Under the pieces are notes generated by a model. The model was not told the DNA's origin and searched no databases. It worked only from the letters and a program-made list of their open reading frames with translations. From the NCBI GenBank assembly GCA_037953625.1, contig CM075656.1, positions 77,953,001 through 78,017,000 on the forward strand: a stretch of 64,000 nt of DNA, written 5' to 3'. The DNA is from Crotalaria pallida (taxonomy: Eukaryota > Streptophyta > Magnoliopsida > Fabales > Fabaceae). Each line of letters begins with the position of its first letter. Position 1 is the first letter of the stretch. A program made the position numbers and the translations under genes. Positions 1 through 10,739 of this stretch are shown here, in pieces.

Positions 1-554
1 ATGATTTAATATAATAAAATATGATGGACGGCTAAGATTAAAAGATACAAAACACACACTTAATAATGAATTTATGAGATAAATACACTATTAGGAGGGA
101 AAATGGGTGTTTTAGGATGGAAGCCTTTTTTGCCCTTCTACTTCTCCAATTTTAATATATATTGATGAGAGAGTAACCGGAAAATTGCATTTTTTTCTAC
201 TCGGGGGTATCAGAAAATATTCTGACGGAACCCCATCGAAAAAAATGGGGTTTGGGGACTAAAAAGGAGTTTGAGGACTAATTCCCCAAAAACTTATATT
301 CTCCTTATGTAACGTGTCCAACATGTAATGGTGTCCAAGAACTTTGCCCATATTTATTATCTTGAGTTTATTTCTTTTCTATTCAATCATTTATACATAT
401 TGTTTAATCATTTGCCGAAGCAATCATTTTACACTCCACCAATGTAATATCATTCTTCTTAGCCCATTTTTTTTATTATTCAATGTAATATCATTTTTTT
501 TATAAGAAGAATGATGAATCATCCTAAGAATTAAAAGCAATACCATAGGTCTCC
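1..554. other. no gene seen
   Basis: AT-rich sequence with frequent stops in all frames. A short GGGG-rich stretch lies near 205-260 (CCCCATCG...ATGGGGTTTGGGGAC). I see no gene, RNA or complete transposon. Confidence 0.6.
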
Positions 555-905
555 TCACAAATAATAAGGTACATTAAAGCAAATGTATGTAGTATCATAG
601 TAAACACAATCTATACTTCCCCCCATGTGGCCCAAATTATCCAAACTATTGTTAGGTCCACTTGCCTCTCTAAAAACATGGCACAAAGAAACTTTCCCAT
701 AACTAGAGTTCAACAAGTTCTTCACTTCATGGACAAGGGAATACCAATGGTGGGAGGTCCCGCAACTGCAATTAACAAGCATCACAGCATTAAGGGAATC
801 CATTTCAAGTTGAAGGCCAATGATGAATTCATCTTTTGTGTCATCTTTAAGCCAATCAACAGCCTCCAAAACTCAGCCTTTACCATTGTAGAGACACCAA
901 TATAA
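555..905 (-). pseudogene. LINE RNase H domain remnant
   Basis: On the minus strand, two overlapping frames read like the C-terminal RNase H domain of plant non-LTR retrotransposons (RVT_3 family). The first, near 850-890, gives KAEFWRLLIGLKM. The second, lower down, gives LEMDSLNAVMLVN, then SLVHEVKNLL, HVFREA and LDNLGH. These correspond to the usual order: Glu helix, 'DS' strand, then the 'HVxREAN..AD.LA' block. The catalytic Asp of that last block is lost (NNSLDNL) and the frame changes between the two parts, so this is a dead fragment of about 115 codons. No reverse transcriptase or poly(A) tail was found next to it. The assignment rests on motif order recalled from the family, without a search. 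Confidence 0.6.
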
Positions 906-1193
906 CAAGAAAACTCCGAACAAACTAATTAAAACTATCTTACATAAGACCTCGACGAGCAGCAAAATTATTTGGTTGATGAAGAAAGCAATCAACGTTC
1001 AGGTTTCCAGATTACCAGAGTTTCCCTTTTGAGATTCACTTCAGAAATAGTAATAGCGAAAGAAGATGAAATATGTCTCGAATAACTCTCGAATAGTAAC
1101 AAAGATAGAAGATGAAATATCATTTCTTTTTATTAAATAACCATTTTAATTTTTCATATGTGAAAAAATTAGATTAATTAATATCATTACTTT

Positions 1194-1471
1194 GTACTCC
1201 CTCTAATCCAAAACCTAAGCTTTTTTTGACGTTTTATTGTATTTTATATAAGTCTTTATTCTAATATGCAATTGCATTAATTATTTTTTTTTCACAAATA
1301 TTTTATTTATTCAACATTTTTTTTGAAGTCCCAATAAAAATTATTGAGGTAATTTTTAAAAAATATACTAAATGTTATCATTTCCAATACAAATAAAATT
1401 TTTAACTAATTTCCTTAATTCACATTTTTTTTTCAAATGAAATTTACATATAGGACCAGAGAAAATATAAC
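1194..1471. mobile_element. MITE-like element (Stowaway-type ends)
   Basis: The left end reads TACTCCCTCTAATCC and the right end ACATATAGGACCAGAGAA. Between them is the AT-rich body seen in several other copies in this window ('CACAAATATTTTATTTATTCAACA', 'TTGAAGTCCCAATAA'). The ends are partly inverted and the element is non-coding. The right boundary is approximate and no clean TA duplication is visible. Confidence 0.45.

Positions 1472-1508
<37 letters not shown>
1472..1508. repeat. (ATT)n microsatellite
   Basis: About twelve consecutive ATT units follow directly after the preceding MITE-like element. Confidence 0.95.
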
Positions 1509-2270
1509 TGATTCATTTTTTTTTTGGTTTACTTATTATTTGATTCATAAGTCATGGAAATAATATTTTTTTTATGGATGAAAATAATATCTAAATACAT
1601 AATGTATTGAACATTGAACAATATTTTATAGCATCGCGTAAAATCTTTGTATAGCACAGATCTATGTAGCTAGTGTTGTTGTCCTGTTGAGCAAGGAAAT
1701 AAACTTTCTCTCTCCAATACCAATTGTCCAATTCTCATTTTCTGGATTAAAAGTGTCGCTTGTGAATTGCGATTGTGTTTTGGGCTGTCAAACTCCATGG
1801 ACTTCAAAACCACAGGACTGCAGGAGTGTAGCCCCATTCAAATTTGCCTACACTTGTTTATTGAAAAATAATCAGATCGTTAAATATTTGATAATTCTTT
1901 TTTGATTCTTAAAAAGTTTATTTCAAATTATCAAAATTCAACATATATTTGATAAATAGTTAAATTTCTTAAGTATGTCAAAAATTCGATAGATGTAATA
2001 TATATAAATAAAATAATTTGTTGTTCAAGGTAAAACTTTTTTAAATTTATGATCTCCACATGTTGCAAAAATAAGTTTCCAATATAACTTCATTTTATTT
2101 GAATATTTAGTGGCAGCAAAGAGTTTGATGATGATGATCATGGTTGAATTTTTTTTCCAACATTAAAACATGCATCATCCACTGTGAAAGAAAAAAATGT
2201 AGGAGTACAATATTGTCCATCAAGCATAACTTCTTTTTCTTTCAAAATACGTCGTGCCACATAGGCTCTG
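1509..2270. other. no gene seen
   Basis: AT-rich intergenic DNA. A 72-codon open frame near 1687-1905 has no recognisable features and looks like chance. Confidence 0.6.
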
Positions 2271-2588
2271 AGACCTTATTCCCTTTATTCCATTTTAGCC
2301 ATTTTTTCAAAGATTAAAAAAATTATTTTATGCTTCAAATTTTAAGTGAAAAACTCTACGATATTGTATCCACATTATACGGTAACTTTACGATAGTATA
2401 TTCATACTATATTAATTATTACACATTTTAAAATATTAAAAAATAGTTCACCAAAAAAATATTAAAAAATAAAATTAAAGTTAAAAAAATTAATTAATAC
2501 ATTATCAATTTCTTAATAAAATAATAAATAATTTGAAATAAGGTAAAAATGTTAGAATGACAAATGAAATGGAATATAGGAAGTATTA
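2271..2588. mobile_element. MITE-like element
   Basis: The left end reads CTTATTCCCTTTATTCCATTTTAGCC and the right end ...GAATGACAAATGAAATGGAATATAGGAAGTA. These form an imperfect inverted repeat around a non-coding AT-rich body of about 310 bp. The boundaries are approximate. Confidence 0.45.
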
Positions 2589-3387
2589 ACTGGATGAAAA
2601 TCTTCCGGCTAACAATAATCCTTGGTTTAATTAAGTGTTAAGTTTGAAGTTGAGAGAGATTTCGGATTCAAATTTTATCTATATAGGAATATTGTTAGTG
2701 GGTAATCTATAAATATATTTGTAAGTGCTCTTGAAAATTCACGATACGATCCTAATTTTTGATGAAATTTCAAAACTCAACTCATCTAAACTTTTCTAAA
2801 ATAAATAAAAATGAAAGTCTTCCGATTATAGTTTAAGATAAGCTCCAATATTTTGTGGCGGATGTGTGAACAGCCAAGTGACATGCGAAGGCCAATGAAT
2901 TATGATGAACTGATGGAGCCCTGCCCACCATGAATAACATAAGTGTTAGGGTTTGCGTTAAGCAAACAAAAATAAGTGTAGAACGTTTTAATCGGAAAAG
3001 GTGCCCAAAACCAAAAGCAGGCGCATTACAAATTTTCAACAAATAAATAGTACTATATAGGTTTGCAAAACAGTGCCCTGCTTCGGACGAAAAAAAAAAA
3101 CCACTTCCAATATTCATTATTTATAAATTTTCTTTTATGAACAAAATAATATAATTATATATTTATAAATTGTCTTTTTTAAGATTATTTTGATATTTTT
3201 ATTTTGGTCCTATTTATATTATTATAAGAGCCCATTTCAATTTTTAATAGCATTTAATTACTTTTTTCTACAAACACCTCATTATTGTTGCCGCTAAGGA
3301 TTAAAAATGGCAGATGTTGATGTGAATTCAAATGTTGAGGGTAATGTTAGAAGCGAGAACATGGAGGTACTGAGCAATGTTTATGGG
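2589..3387. other. no gene assigned; possible exon scrap
   Basis: Mostly AT-rich sequence. Near 3307 a short frame starts ATGGCAGATGTTGATG and is cut by the MITE that begins at 3388. An acceptor-like 'cttgcag' with a short open stretch follows the MITE near 3760. This could be the broken start of a small gene or nothing. A 94-codon minus-strand frame at 2833-3117 has no recognisable motif. Confidence 0.3.
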
Positions 3388-3653
3388 ACTCACTCTGGTC
3401 CTATTTATAAGATCCTTTTGAGATTTTTCACTCCCACCAAGGAGAGTGGATAAATTTGTTAGTAGAATTGGAAATGTGAAAATTTGATATAATTTTTCAA
3501 AATTACCCCTATAATTATTATTGGAACTCTAAAAAGTGTTGACTTTATAGGAGTGTTAATGGAAATAAGTAATTAAATGTTATTGAAAATTGAAAAGAGG
3601 TCTTACCAAAATAAAAATCTCAAAAGGGTCTTATAAATAGGATTGGAGGGAGT
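3388..3653. mobile_element. Stowaway-like MITE, about 266 bp
   Basis: The left terminus, ACTCACTCTGGTCCTATTTA, is the inverted match of the right terminus ...TAAATAGGATTGGAGGGAGT, with few mismatches over about 28 bp. The body (GGAAATGTGAA, 'AAAATTACCCCTATAAT', 'CTAAAAAGTGTT', 'AATTGAAAAG') recurs at 23779, 28180, 31362 and inside the palindrome at 28613. The right end abuts TA and the left abuts GA, so the TA duplication is imperfect. Confidence 0.65.
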
Positions 3654-4453
3654 AATTGTTTGCACTAGCATCAAGTGATTTTTGTTGGTTGCTTATGCTA
3701 TATTGTAATTGTTTTTTTGGTTCTCTGTTATGATTTGATTTTGCTGAAATGTGACTTGCAGGTTGGGCGGTTTTATATCGGTGTTTGCATATGGAAGGAT
3801 TTGTAACAGCATAACAAAGGAATCAACTACATGATTATGTGATGTGATCTCATTATTTACATGTAATTTGTGCTTATAAAGGTTATATTGATTGTTGGTG
3901 ATCGATAGGTGTTGGGCGACATTGGTACCTTGTAATCTTGTTTGTATCTATCTCATTTCTATAAGTATTTCTAATACTTTTTGTTTTCTCTTGGAATAAA
4001 ATTTGTCTTATCAAAAAAAATTTGTATCTAATTTAGTAATTGTCTTTGGTTGCTCAATTTTCTACTCAAGTAACACTGTCATCAGAGGAGGGGATAGAGA
4101 TGATAAACGTATGCAGACAGTGCTGATGATTTTATGAACATCGATTTTGGCAGTTTAGTGTTTAAATAGATCATGAAGTATAGTCTTCTACAATCAGAAT
4201 GCTCAAATTATCGGCTCAAGTTTTAAGGGGTTTATCCTATTTGTTGTTCTTTAAATGGTTTTTTAGGTAAAAACCATCCCTGGAATTAACCCCTGAAATC
4301 AAATTATCGAAGACGTTTCTTTGTTGTTTTTTATGCTTCTCTAAATATCTTTGTTGATTTCCGAAATTTATACAACTTAGCTGTTAGTAACCATTTTTTA
4401 GCGTGCCTAAGTTACAACAATTATTAGTTAAAACAACTTTAAAAAAAAAAAAA
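3654..4453. other. no gene seen
   Basis: Intergenic DNA. A short A-run follows 'GGAATAAAATTTGTCTTATC' near 4010 and resembles a poly(A) end, but no coding body could be attached to it. A 16-base A-run at 4441-4456 borders element A. Confidence 0.5.
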
Positions 4454-4518
4454 AAATTGCTTTTTGGCCCCCATGACTGACTTTTTGGCCCCCATTTCAA
4501 ATTTCCATGGATCAAAAT

Positions 4519-5154
4519 TGTAGTGTCCTTGAACACTATATGTCCTTAACCCTCTGAGCCCTCAAGATTATGGTAATCAGGAGTTCAAGAGAAGGTCAAG
4601 TATCTATGTATGACCTTATGGTTTTTCTGCAGTTCCAGTTGGGAAAAGCAGGGTTTCCCCAGTCAACAAGTGTGTGCAGAGTGTCAACTTAGGGATGAGA
4701 GTACGTACCTGAAACCCTAGCTGTTGTGAGCTATTTATAGGGTTTGGAGGAAGTTGATGTGGGCCGTATGGGCCTCGTATCAAGGTGAGCTGAACCGGGA
4801 TTCTGTGAGGAAATATAGGAGATTTATTCCCTTAGAATCCGGATAGGATCAGCTCACGATCCCATGTAGAGGCTGTTGCGAGATTCTAGGAGAAACATGC
4901 GGAAGAGATAGGAAGCCTTGGTGAGACTGAGTCAACCTACCAGCCGACGTTATGTCTCGGTTCTAGAATCCCGAGCCGATGGAGTGAAGACCGTTGTTGA
5001 GGCTCGGTCCCATCAAGTTCAAGCCTGGTCTTTTTGTATGCTCGGAATGAACGTGTCCGAGCGTGGGACGTTTGTGTTAAGTAAACCGAGGGAAAGGTCC
5101 TTAGAAAATCCTTTATATAGGACTGTAGTTTTTATACGGTCGGCAGACCCTACA
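4519..5154 (-). repeat. 3' LTR of the Tat-type element
   Basis: 636 bp, starting TGTAG and ending CTACA on the plus strand (5-bp terminal inverted repeat). It is the left copy, downstream in the element's own orientation. A TATA-like CCTTTATATAGGACTG lies near 5110-5125, and a CTATTTATAGGGTTTGG near 4729-4745. Confidence 0.97.
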
Positions 5155-5168
5155 AGCCCCCCAGCTCG
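5155..5168 (-). promoter_or_regulatory. polypurine tract of the Tat-type element
   Basis: Read on the minus strand this is CGAGCTGGGGGGCT, directly before the 3' LTR. That is the expected site for priming plus-strand DNA synthesis. Confidence 0.85.
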
Positions 5169-5791
5169 TAAGACCTTGAAAAGTCTGTGACGAGGTAATG
5201 AGCGCTTAGGATAGACCTTTCCGCATGCCTCGCGACAACTGTAATCGTGCCGACTGCTTCGAGGTGACGTTTTGGGTTCTCGAGATACGGCGCGTTTTCT
5301 TGTAAGTTGTGCCAAATCACTGCGTTTTTGAAACTTGAAAAAGTACCTTTTGGAACTGTCACGTCTCTCCCTACGATTGGTTGCATGCGTCCATGGCCTT
5401 TTGGCCCAAATGGCTAAGACGGAGGGAAACTGAAAAGTTTTCTCTTCTAATTGAAACTTACCCTTTCTCTGCCTCCAATCACTCTACTCCCGAAATTTCT
5501 CAGAATCCCCTCATTCTCTCTTCAATTTCCATTTTGCTGTCTTCGTTCCCAAATTGAGATCCTCCAATCCTTCACCAGTTTTAGCAACTTCACGCAGGTA
5601 ACCCCTTCTACTCCTCTTATTTCCATTCCTGCAGTTTTCCTTATTCGTTTGGGGTTGTTTTTCTTTTGGAGTGAGTTTTTCTTTGTAAACGGGTTTTCTG
5701 GTTTCAGGATTTTGCAGGGATTTATGGGTAGAGTTTCTGGGTTTCTTTTGTTTTTAAGTGAGAGGAGTTTATACCTCAATTTGTTTGAATC
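5169..5791 (+). promoter_or_regulatory. leader region of the antisense gene, with a likely 5'UTR intron
   Basis: This stretch lies between the polypurine tract and the first ATG of the antisense gene. It turns pyrimidine-rich near 5455-5600 (CTTTCTCTGCC, TTCATTCTCTC), as plant 5' leaders often do. A good donor (CACGCAG|GTAACC, near 5598) and acceptor (TTTCAG|GATTTTG, near 5709) could remove about 110 bases. The promoter itself is not identified. The intron is an inference from splice signals only. Confidence 0.4.
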
Positions 5792-8415
5792 ATGAGGGGA
5801 TGGAGAGGTTTTAGGGAAGTTTATCGTGAGCTCTGTAGGAGATTAGGATAAAATCCATCTAGTGACAGTGAATCAAGTTCTTCATCCTTTTCTGGGGTTT
5901 TTGAAGATTCTGGGAACGAAAGGAATCCATGCTCGGAAAGTTCTACGCCTATCCCTACTATTCCCCCCATCGACTCGGGTTCTTCCGAGTTAAAACCATT
6001 AACAGTAGAACATCCATTGAATCCTGCCGACGAGACTAAGTGGTTATTAGCCTATAGATTCGCTGAGCGTAGAGCCCAAGTTAGATTTAGCCCCGATCAT
6101 GATACGGGGGATAAAGAACCTGTTGGAAATCCATCTCAGGTGGGGGGAAAAAGTTCGGGGCTCGGCATTAGATTTAAAGTAAAAACTCGTGCTGTAAAAA
6201 ATCCAAACCCCGAGCCTTTTTCTTTTTCCCCAGAAATGGTGGAACGCAGGTGTGTGACCAATCCTGAAGAATATCCTCTGCCGCCTAATCATGCGCAGTA
6301 CGATGCTGTTTTTGATCGGGAAGTACTAGGGACGAGACCTTCATTGTTAACAACAAATAGTCTTAATCGTCTCCGGCCGATATTGACACCTCCGAGAGCC
6401 GATGGAAATACCTCAGATTTCGTATTAAGACCTTTGGGAATCGACGATCGGATTTGCTTCGAAGGGCCGGAAAATGGTCAATATTTTTACTTCTATGAAG
6501 AAGTAATAACTAAAGTCGGTATCCGCTTGCCCTTCTCCACCTTCGAGGTCGAAGTCCTCAGTCATTTAGGAATAGCCCCAAGCCAATTGCATCCAAGTGG
6601 GTGGGCTTTCGTCCGAGCCTTTCAACAATTCTGCGATGTTGAAAACTTGGTCGCGACGGTACGGTCCTTCTTTTGGTTATATGCTCCCCAAGTAAATAAG
6701 TTTGGTGATTCCAAGGGTCTTTGGGTGTCCCTAAAGGCTCGGAGGGGACATGCCCTTTTCGCCAAGGTGACAGACTCTTGGAAATCTTTCAAACCTCTCT
6801 TCTTCCAATACGAGTATACTGGGGACGAAGTATGTTGGTTCATGGAACAGGTTGAAGAAGATGGAGTGATGAAGGTCGTGCCTCGGTTTCCATTGGGTTG
6901 GACGACTAACATTTATAACCGAGGATCCTCCTTGTATGTATTCGACTATAAGGCGGATTTAACAAAAGCCGAAAGGCGATTATGCGACCACGTTTGGGAA
7001 TATCTTCAAGCAAATGGTCAAATTGATTCCAAACGAATTCTGCTGAAAGATACGCGAGACGAAGTGAAGGCGGAGCTGGGTACACTTTTTTTTATATATT
7101 TTTTTTTATATTTTTTTTACTGGCGTGTTAATCCATTTTTCTTGCAGAAGCAATGGGGAAGAAAGCAACCAAAGCCAAGAAGAGTGAAGCTCGGGCAGCC
7201 AGAGTGTCACAGCTAGCAGCACTCAAAGAGTCTGCGTCCGGCTCTCCAATCAAGGGTCAATCGTCTGAGCCGACCGATCCTGAAAGCCCGACCGTTATCC
7301 CCAATACCACCCCCACTGTAAGGGTTACTGGTGTTGAACAGGTGATCAAAAAGGGCCGCGTTGTCGACACGGTGAATATTGAAGTAGAAGCTCATTCATC
7401 TCCCCAAGACGTTCCCGAGCGCCCCCTCAAGAGGACTCGGCTGGATAAAGGAAAAGGTCTCGCTGGAGATTGGTTCAATTTGAGCAAGTCCAACAAAGGG
7501 ATTGAAATTCCCGAGGGTAAGGAAGATGCAGCTGCCAAGACGGTGTGGGGTAGGAAGATGTCCGACTCATTCATTGCCACCGTCTTCCCTCCTGAAAATG
7601 CTGAAGTAATCGAGTCTTGGACCCCTGGGACTTGGGAAAATAATTGTAAAGCGTTGGTGAAAAGCTTCTTACGGGGTGCGAGCATTTTCCATCACCTTGG
7701 TCATCATGGTGATGGCGCTTACGCTGGATTGGCTCCCGAGGAAAAGAAGAAAAGATATGAAGCCAACGAGCGGGAAGATTACTTGGAAATTCAGGTCCAA
7801 GGTCTGAATAAAAGGATACAAGAAATGGCAGCTGAAAACGAGAGGCTCCAAAAGACTGCACAAGATTCGGAGGGGGCCAAAGTTCGGGCTGAGAAAACAC
7901 TTCAGGCTGCCGAGGCACAGATAAAGAGGTCGGAAGAAATCCAGAAAAAGGCTAAGGAGGATGCTGCTGCTCTTCTGGTGGCTACGGAGAAAGCTCGTAC
8001 GGCCGAGCAAGCTGCTGCAGTGGCTCAGGAGCAACATGAGTATGCTAAGGACGAGATACTCAGGCTCCGAGCTTCCTTGGAGAAGATGAGCGCGAAAGCG
8101 CTCAAGCATAAGAAAGCAGCTAAGGAGAATCTATTTAATTGGGACCATGCAATTGAAGATTCTTTCTACAATACTGCCGAGCAACTCCGTGTTCTGAATC
8201 CCGGGCTCGTGACCGAGGGTGCTGACCCTAATTTTGCTGTGAAAAAAGGTCAAATTGTCGGCCCGAGTGGAGTTCCCATAGATCTGAACAACTCCGACCT
8301 TCCTGACCACTTGGCCGAAGATTCCGAAGGGGAAGGAACCGAGGATGCCGAAGGTGAAGAAGAAGAAGAAGACACATTCAATGCTGACAGCATTGTATTG
8401 TCCGATTTAGAATAG
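5792..8415 (+). pseudogene. antisense gene of the Tat-type element (PF04195-like, spliced, one nonsense codon)
   Basis: Two exons, 5792-7079 and 7148-8415, join across a 68-bp T-rich intron (GAGCTGG|GTACAC ... TTCTTGCAG|AAGCA). Splicing fuses two otherwise separate open frames into about 851 codons. From the ATG at 5792, only codon 20 (TAA at 5849) is a stop; the rest is open. Exon 1 encodes a block near 6520-6690 (GIRLPFSTFEVEVLSHLGI, QLHPSGWAFVRAFQQFC) typical of the plant 'putative gypsy type transposon' domain (PF04195). Exon 2 is Lys/Glu/Ala-rich, with a predicted coiled coil near 7770-8110 and an acidic C-terminus. The function of these proteins is unknown. It runs convergently to the polyprotein, ending 465 bp from its stop. 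Confidence 0.8.
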
Positions 8416-8879
8416 TTTGATCACACTCTTTTTTTTTTCTTTTTTTTCTTTTTTTTTTGTGATCGCCCCAGTAGTGGGTTTTTGTAACGGCCCAGTAGTG
8501 GGTTTGAACTTTTTCTATGCTTCTTTGCTCGAAATATTATGAACGTTTATAGTATTCGCAGTCGACTGTTTGCTTCTTTTTATACTTTGTGTTAAGAATT
8601 CAAGTGTCAAGACCTCGGAACTCCAGCGCTTTAGCCGAGGTGGGTTCCTCTATCCGCGATGTAAAATGATTTTAATAAACCATGTTTGAATCGGGAGTCT
8701 CAGTAGAATACTTGACGAGTTATAAGCTCTTGTTTGAGCTGTTTATAATCAGAAGCAGAAAGTACAATGGGCTCGGAGTTCCACCGAGCGTACACCATCA
8801 TTAAAAAGTAATAAACAAATCTAACAATTCTAAAAATAATAAATAAAGCATGAAATTATGAAACTATGGAAGAAAAATT
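8416..8879. other. convergent 3' region between antisense gene and polyprotein
   Basis: Non-coding. It holds a T-rich run (8430-8458) and a short direct repeat CCCAGTAGTGGGTTT at 8466 and again near 8490. Both genes of the element point into it, so it probably carries their polyadenylation signals. Confidence 0.5.
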
Positions 8880-9977
8880 CTAACTGTAATATCCTTTGAG
8901 CTTCGCCGCATTCCATGAATTGTTGATAGGAGCTCCCGAGAGAGTTTCAAGTTTATAGGCTCCCGTCCCACTTTTGAAGGTGACTCGGTATGGTCCTTCC
9001 CAGCTTTGGGCCAGTTTTCCATCCTTAGCATTCTTAAGACCAATATCGGCCCTTCTTAGGACAAGGTCACCCACCTCGAACTCTCTGGGGTTAACCGAGC
9101 GATTATATTCCTTCGCCTGCATCCTTTTAGCGTGTTTTTATCGTTCGGCGGCCAAATCTCTTACCTCCTCCGACAAAACAAGATCCTCGCAGAGCAAAGT
9201 GTTGTTGATGGGGTTTGGCTGCTGCATAGCTCGGAAAGAAGGGATAATTTTCTCAATGGGGATGACTGCGTCGCAGCCATAAGTGAGCCGATAGGGCGTT
9301 TCTCCTGTTGAAGTTTGGATGGTGGTGCGATACGACCAAAGTACCTCGTCCAAGTTTTCCACCCAATTTCCTTTTGCTCCTTCAAGTCTCCTCTTGATTC
9401 CCTGAATGATGGACCTGTTCACTGATTCCACCTGACCGTTGGTTTGAGGGTGTTCCACCGAGGAGGAATAGTGCTTAACCCCCAATGCACTGACCAAATC
9501 TTGGAACGCCCTTGCTGCAAACTGGGTTCCGTTGTCGGTCACCAATATCTGTGGCACCCCGAATCGAGCTACAACTTGCCTTTCAAAAAACTTTTGCACC
9601 TTTGCCGAGGATATGGTTGCCAAAGGCTCGGCCTCAACCCACTTTGTAAAATAGTCTATGGCCACGATCACCCACTTCAACTGTCCTGGTGCGGTTGGGA
9701 ACTGCCCAATCAAATCCATTCCCCATTGGTAAAAGGGATAGGGAGATGAAAGAGAATGAAGTTCCTCGGCTGGTTTTTGATAAACGTCACTGTGAAATTG
9801 GCATTTATCACACCTTTTCACGTGGTCTATCGCATCTTGTTGAAGGGTAGGCCAGTAGTACCCTGCCCTTAGGACTTTTCTAGCCAGTGACTTCCCTCCA
9901 ATGTGGTGGCTGCCTATTCCTCCATGAACTTCTTCTAGTGCCAGCTTTGCTTCGGCGGGGTCGAGACACCTGAGCAT
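8880..9977 (-). pseudogene. Tat-type integrase segment of the polyprotein (one internal stop)
   Basis: The last third of the polyprotein, in the same frame as the parts upstream. It begins after a TGA near 9993. Order: a HHxxG...CDKCQ zinc-binding motif (HHIGGKSLARKV ... VKRCDKCQFH, about 9800-9910), then the catalytic core with GMDLIGQF (first Asp), LVTDNGTQF (second Asp) and HPQTNGQVESVNR (Glu), so the D,D-35-E residues are present. The C-terminal domain (FEVGDLVLRRADI, GPYRVTF) lies after another stop, a TAA at 9135-9137, and ends at 8880. Integrase would insert the DNA copy into the host genome. The internal stop separates core from C-terminal domain, so this copy is inactive. Confidence 0.9.
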
Positions 9978-9992
9978 TGGACCGTTGACCCC

Positions 9993-10733
9993 TCAGCGAA
10001 AGAGTACTCCCTCAGCCAGTGCAAATTGAGATGCCTTCCTGACAAGTTTCCTAGCTTCCACCAAGTCGGTCGGCAAGGTCCCTTGTTCCAAATAGCTTGC
10101 AATTGGGCTAATCCAGCTTGAATCTAGTGATATGGAGAGGACAATGCTAGGTCCATGCACCATTTCCTGAATTAAACTCTTGTTGTTTTCAGAGTTTTTT
10201 GTTGAGGCGAGTTTGGAAAGAATATCCGCTCGGCTATTGCTTTCCCTCAGTATGTGACAGATTTCGACTTTCACAAATTCGGATGACAAGAATCTTACTT
10301 TTTCCAAGTATTTTTGAAGGATTGGCTCCTTCGCCTGATATTCACCCTTGACCTGTGAAACCACCAATTGAGAGTCGCTGAGAATTTTGACCTCTCGGGC
10401 TCCCACTTCTTTTGCCATCCTCAATCCTGCCAAAACAGCTTCATACTCCGCCTGATTGTTGGATGTTGAAAATCCGAACTTCAAGGAGTATTCAAGGGTG
10501 ACTCCCTCGGAGTTCTCCAGAATTATTCCTGCTCCTGCTCCCATCTTATTACTCGATCCATCCACATAGATGTTCCAATCCGAGTTTGAGCTCGTCAATG
10601 GCTCAGTGAACTCGGTAAGGAAATCAGCCAAGGCCTGAGACTTCATCGCCTTTCTCGGTTCGAAAGTTATTTCAAACTCAAAAAGCTCGATAGCCCAAGT
10701 TACCATCCTCCCAGCCAAATCAGGTTTCTGCAA
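9993..10733 (-). pseudogene. Tat-type RNase H segment of the polyprotein
   Basis: Continues the reverse transcriptase frame after a TGA at 10740-10742. It reads QKPDLAGRMVTWAIELFEF, the connection region, then a plant-type RNase H: IYVDGSSN (Asp), NNQAEYEAVLAGL (Glu), ILSDSQLVVSQV (Asp) and ESNSRADILSKLA (Asp). All four acidic catalytic residues are visible. It would degrade the RNA strand of the RNA-DNA hybrid during reverse transcription. It ends at a TGA near 9993 that interrupts the frame before integrase. Confidence 0.9.
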
Positions 10734-10739
10734 TATTTG

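Noticed and set aside
2833..3117. 94-codon minus-strand frame
   Set aside because: No recognisable motif, no leader or splice signals, in an AT-rich stretch. It could be a remnant but cannot be supported.
4918..5315. Open frames in the left LTR (and their copy in the right LTR)
   Set aside because: They lie in LTR sequence, differ between the two copies, and have no known protein counterpart.
7392..8109. Minus-strand open frames opposite the antisense gene of the retroelement
   Set aside because: They are shadows of the plus-strand coding exon, which has the family domain and coiled coil.
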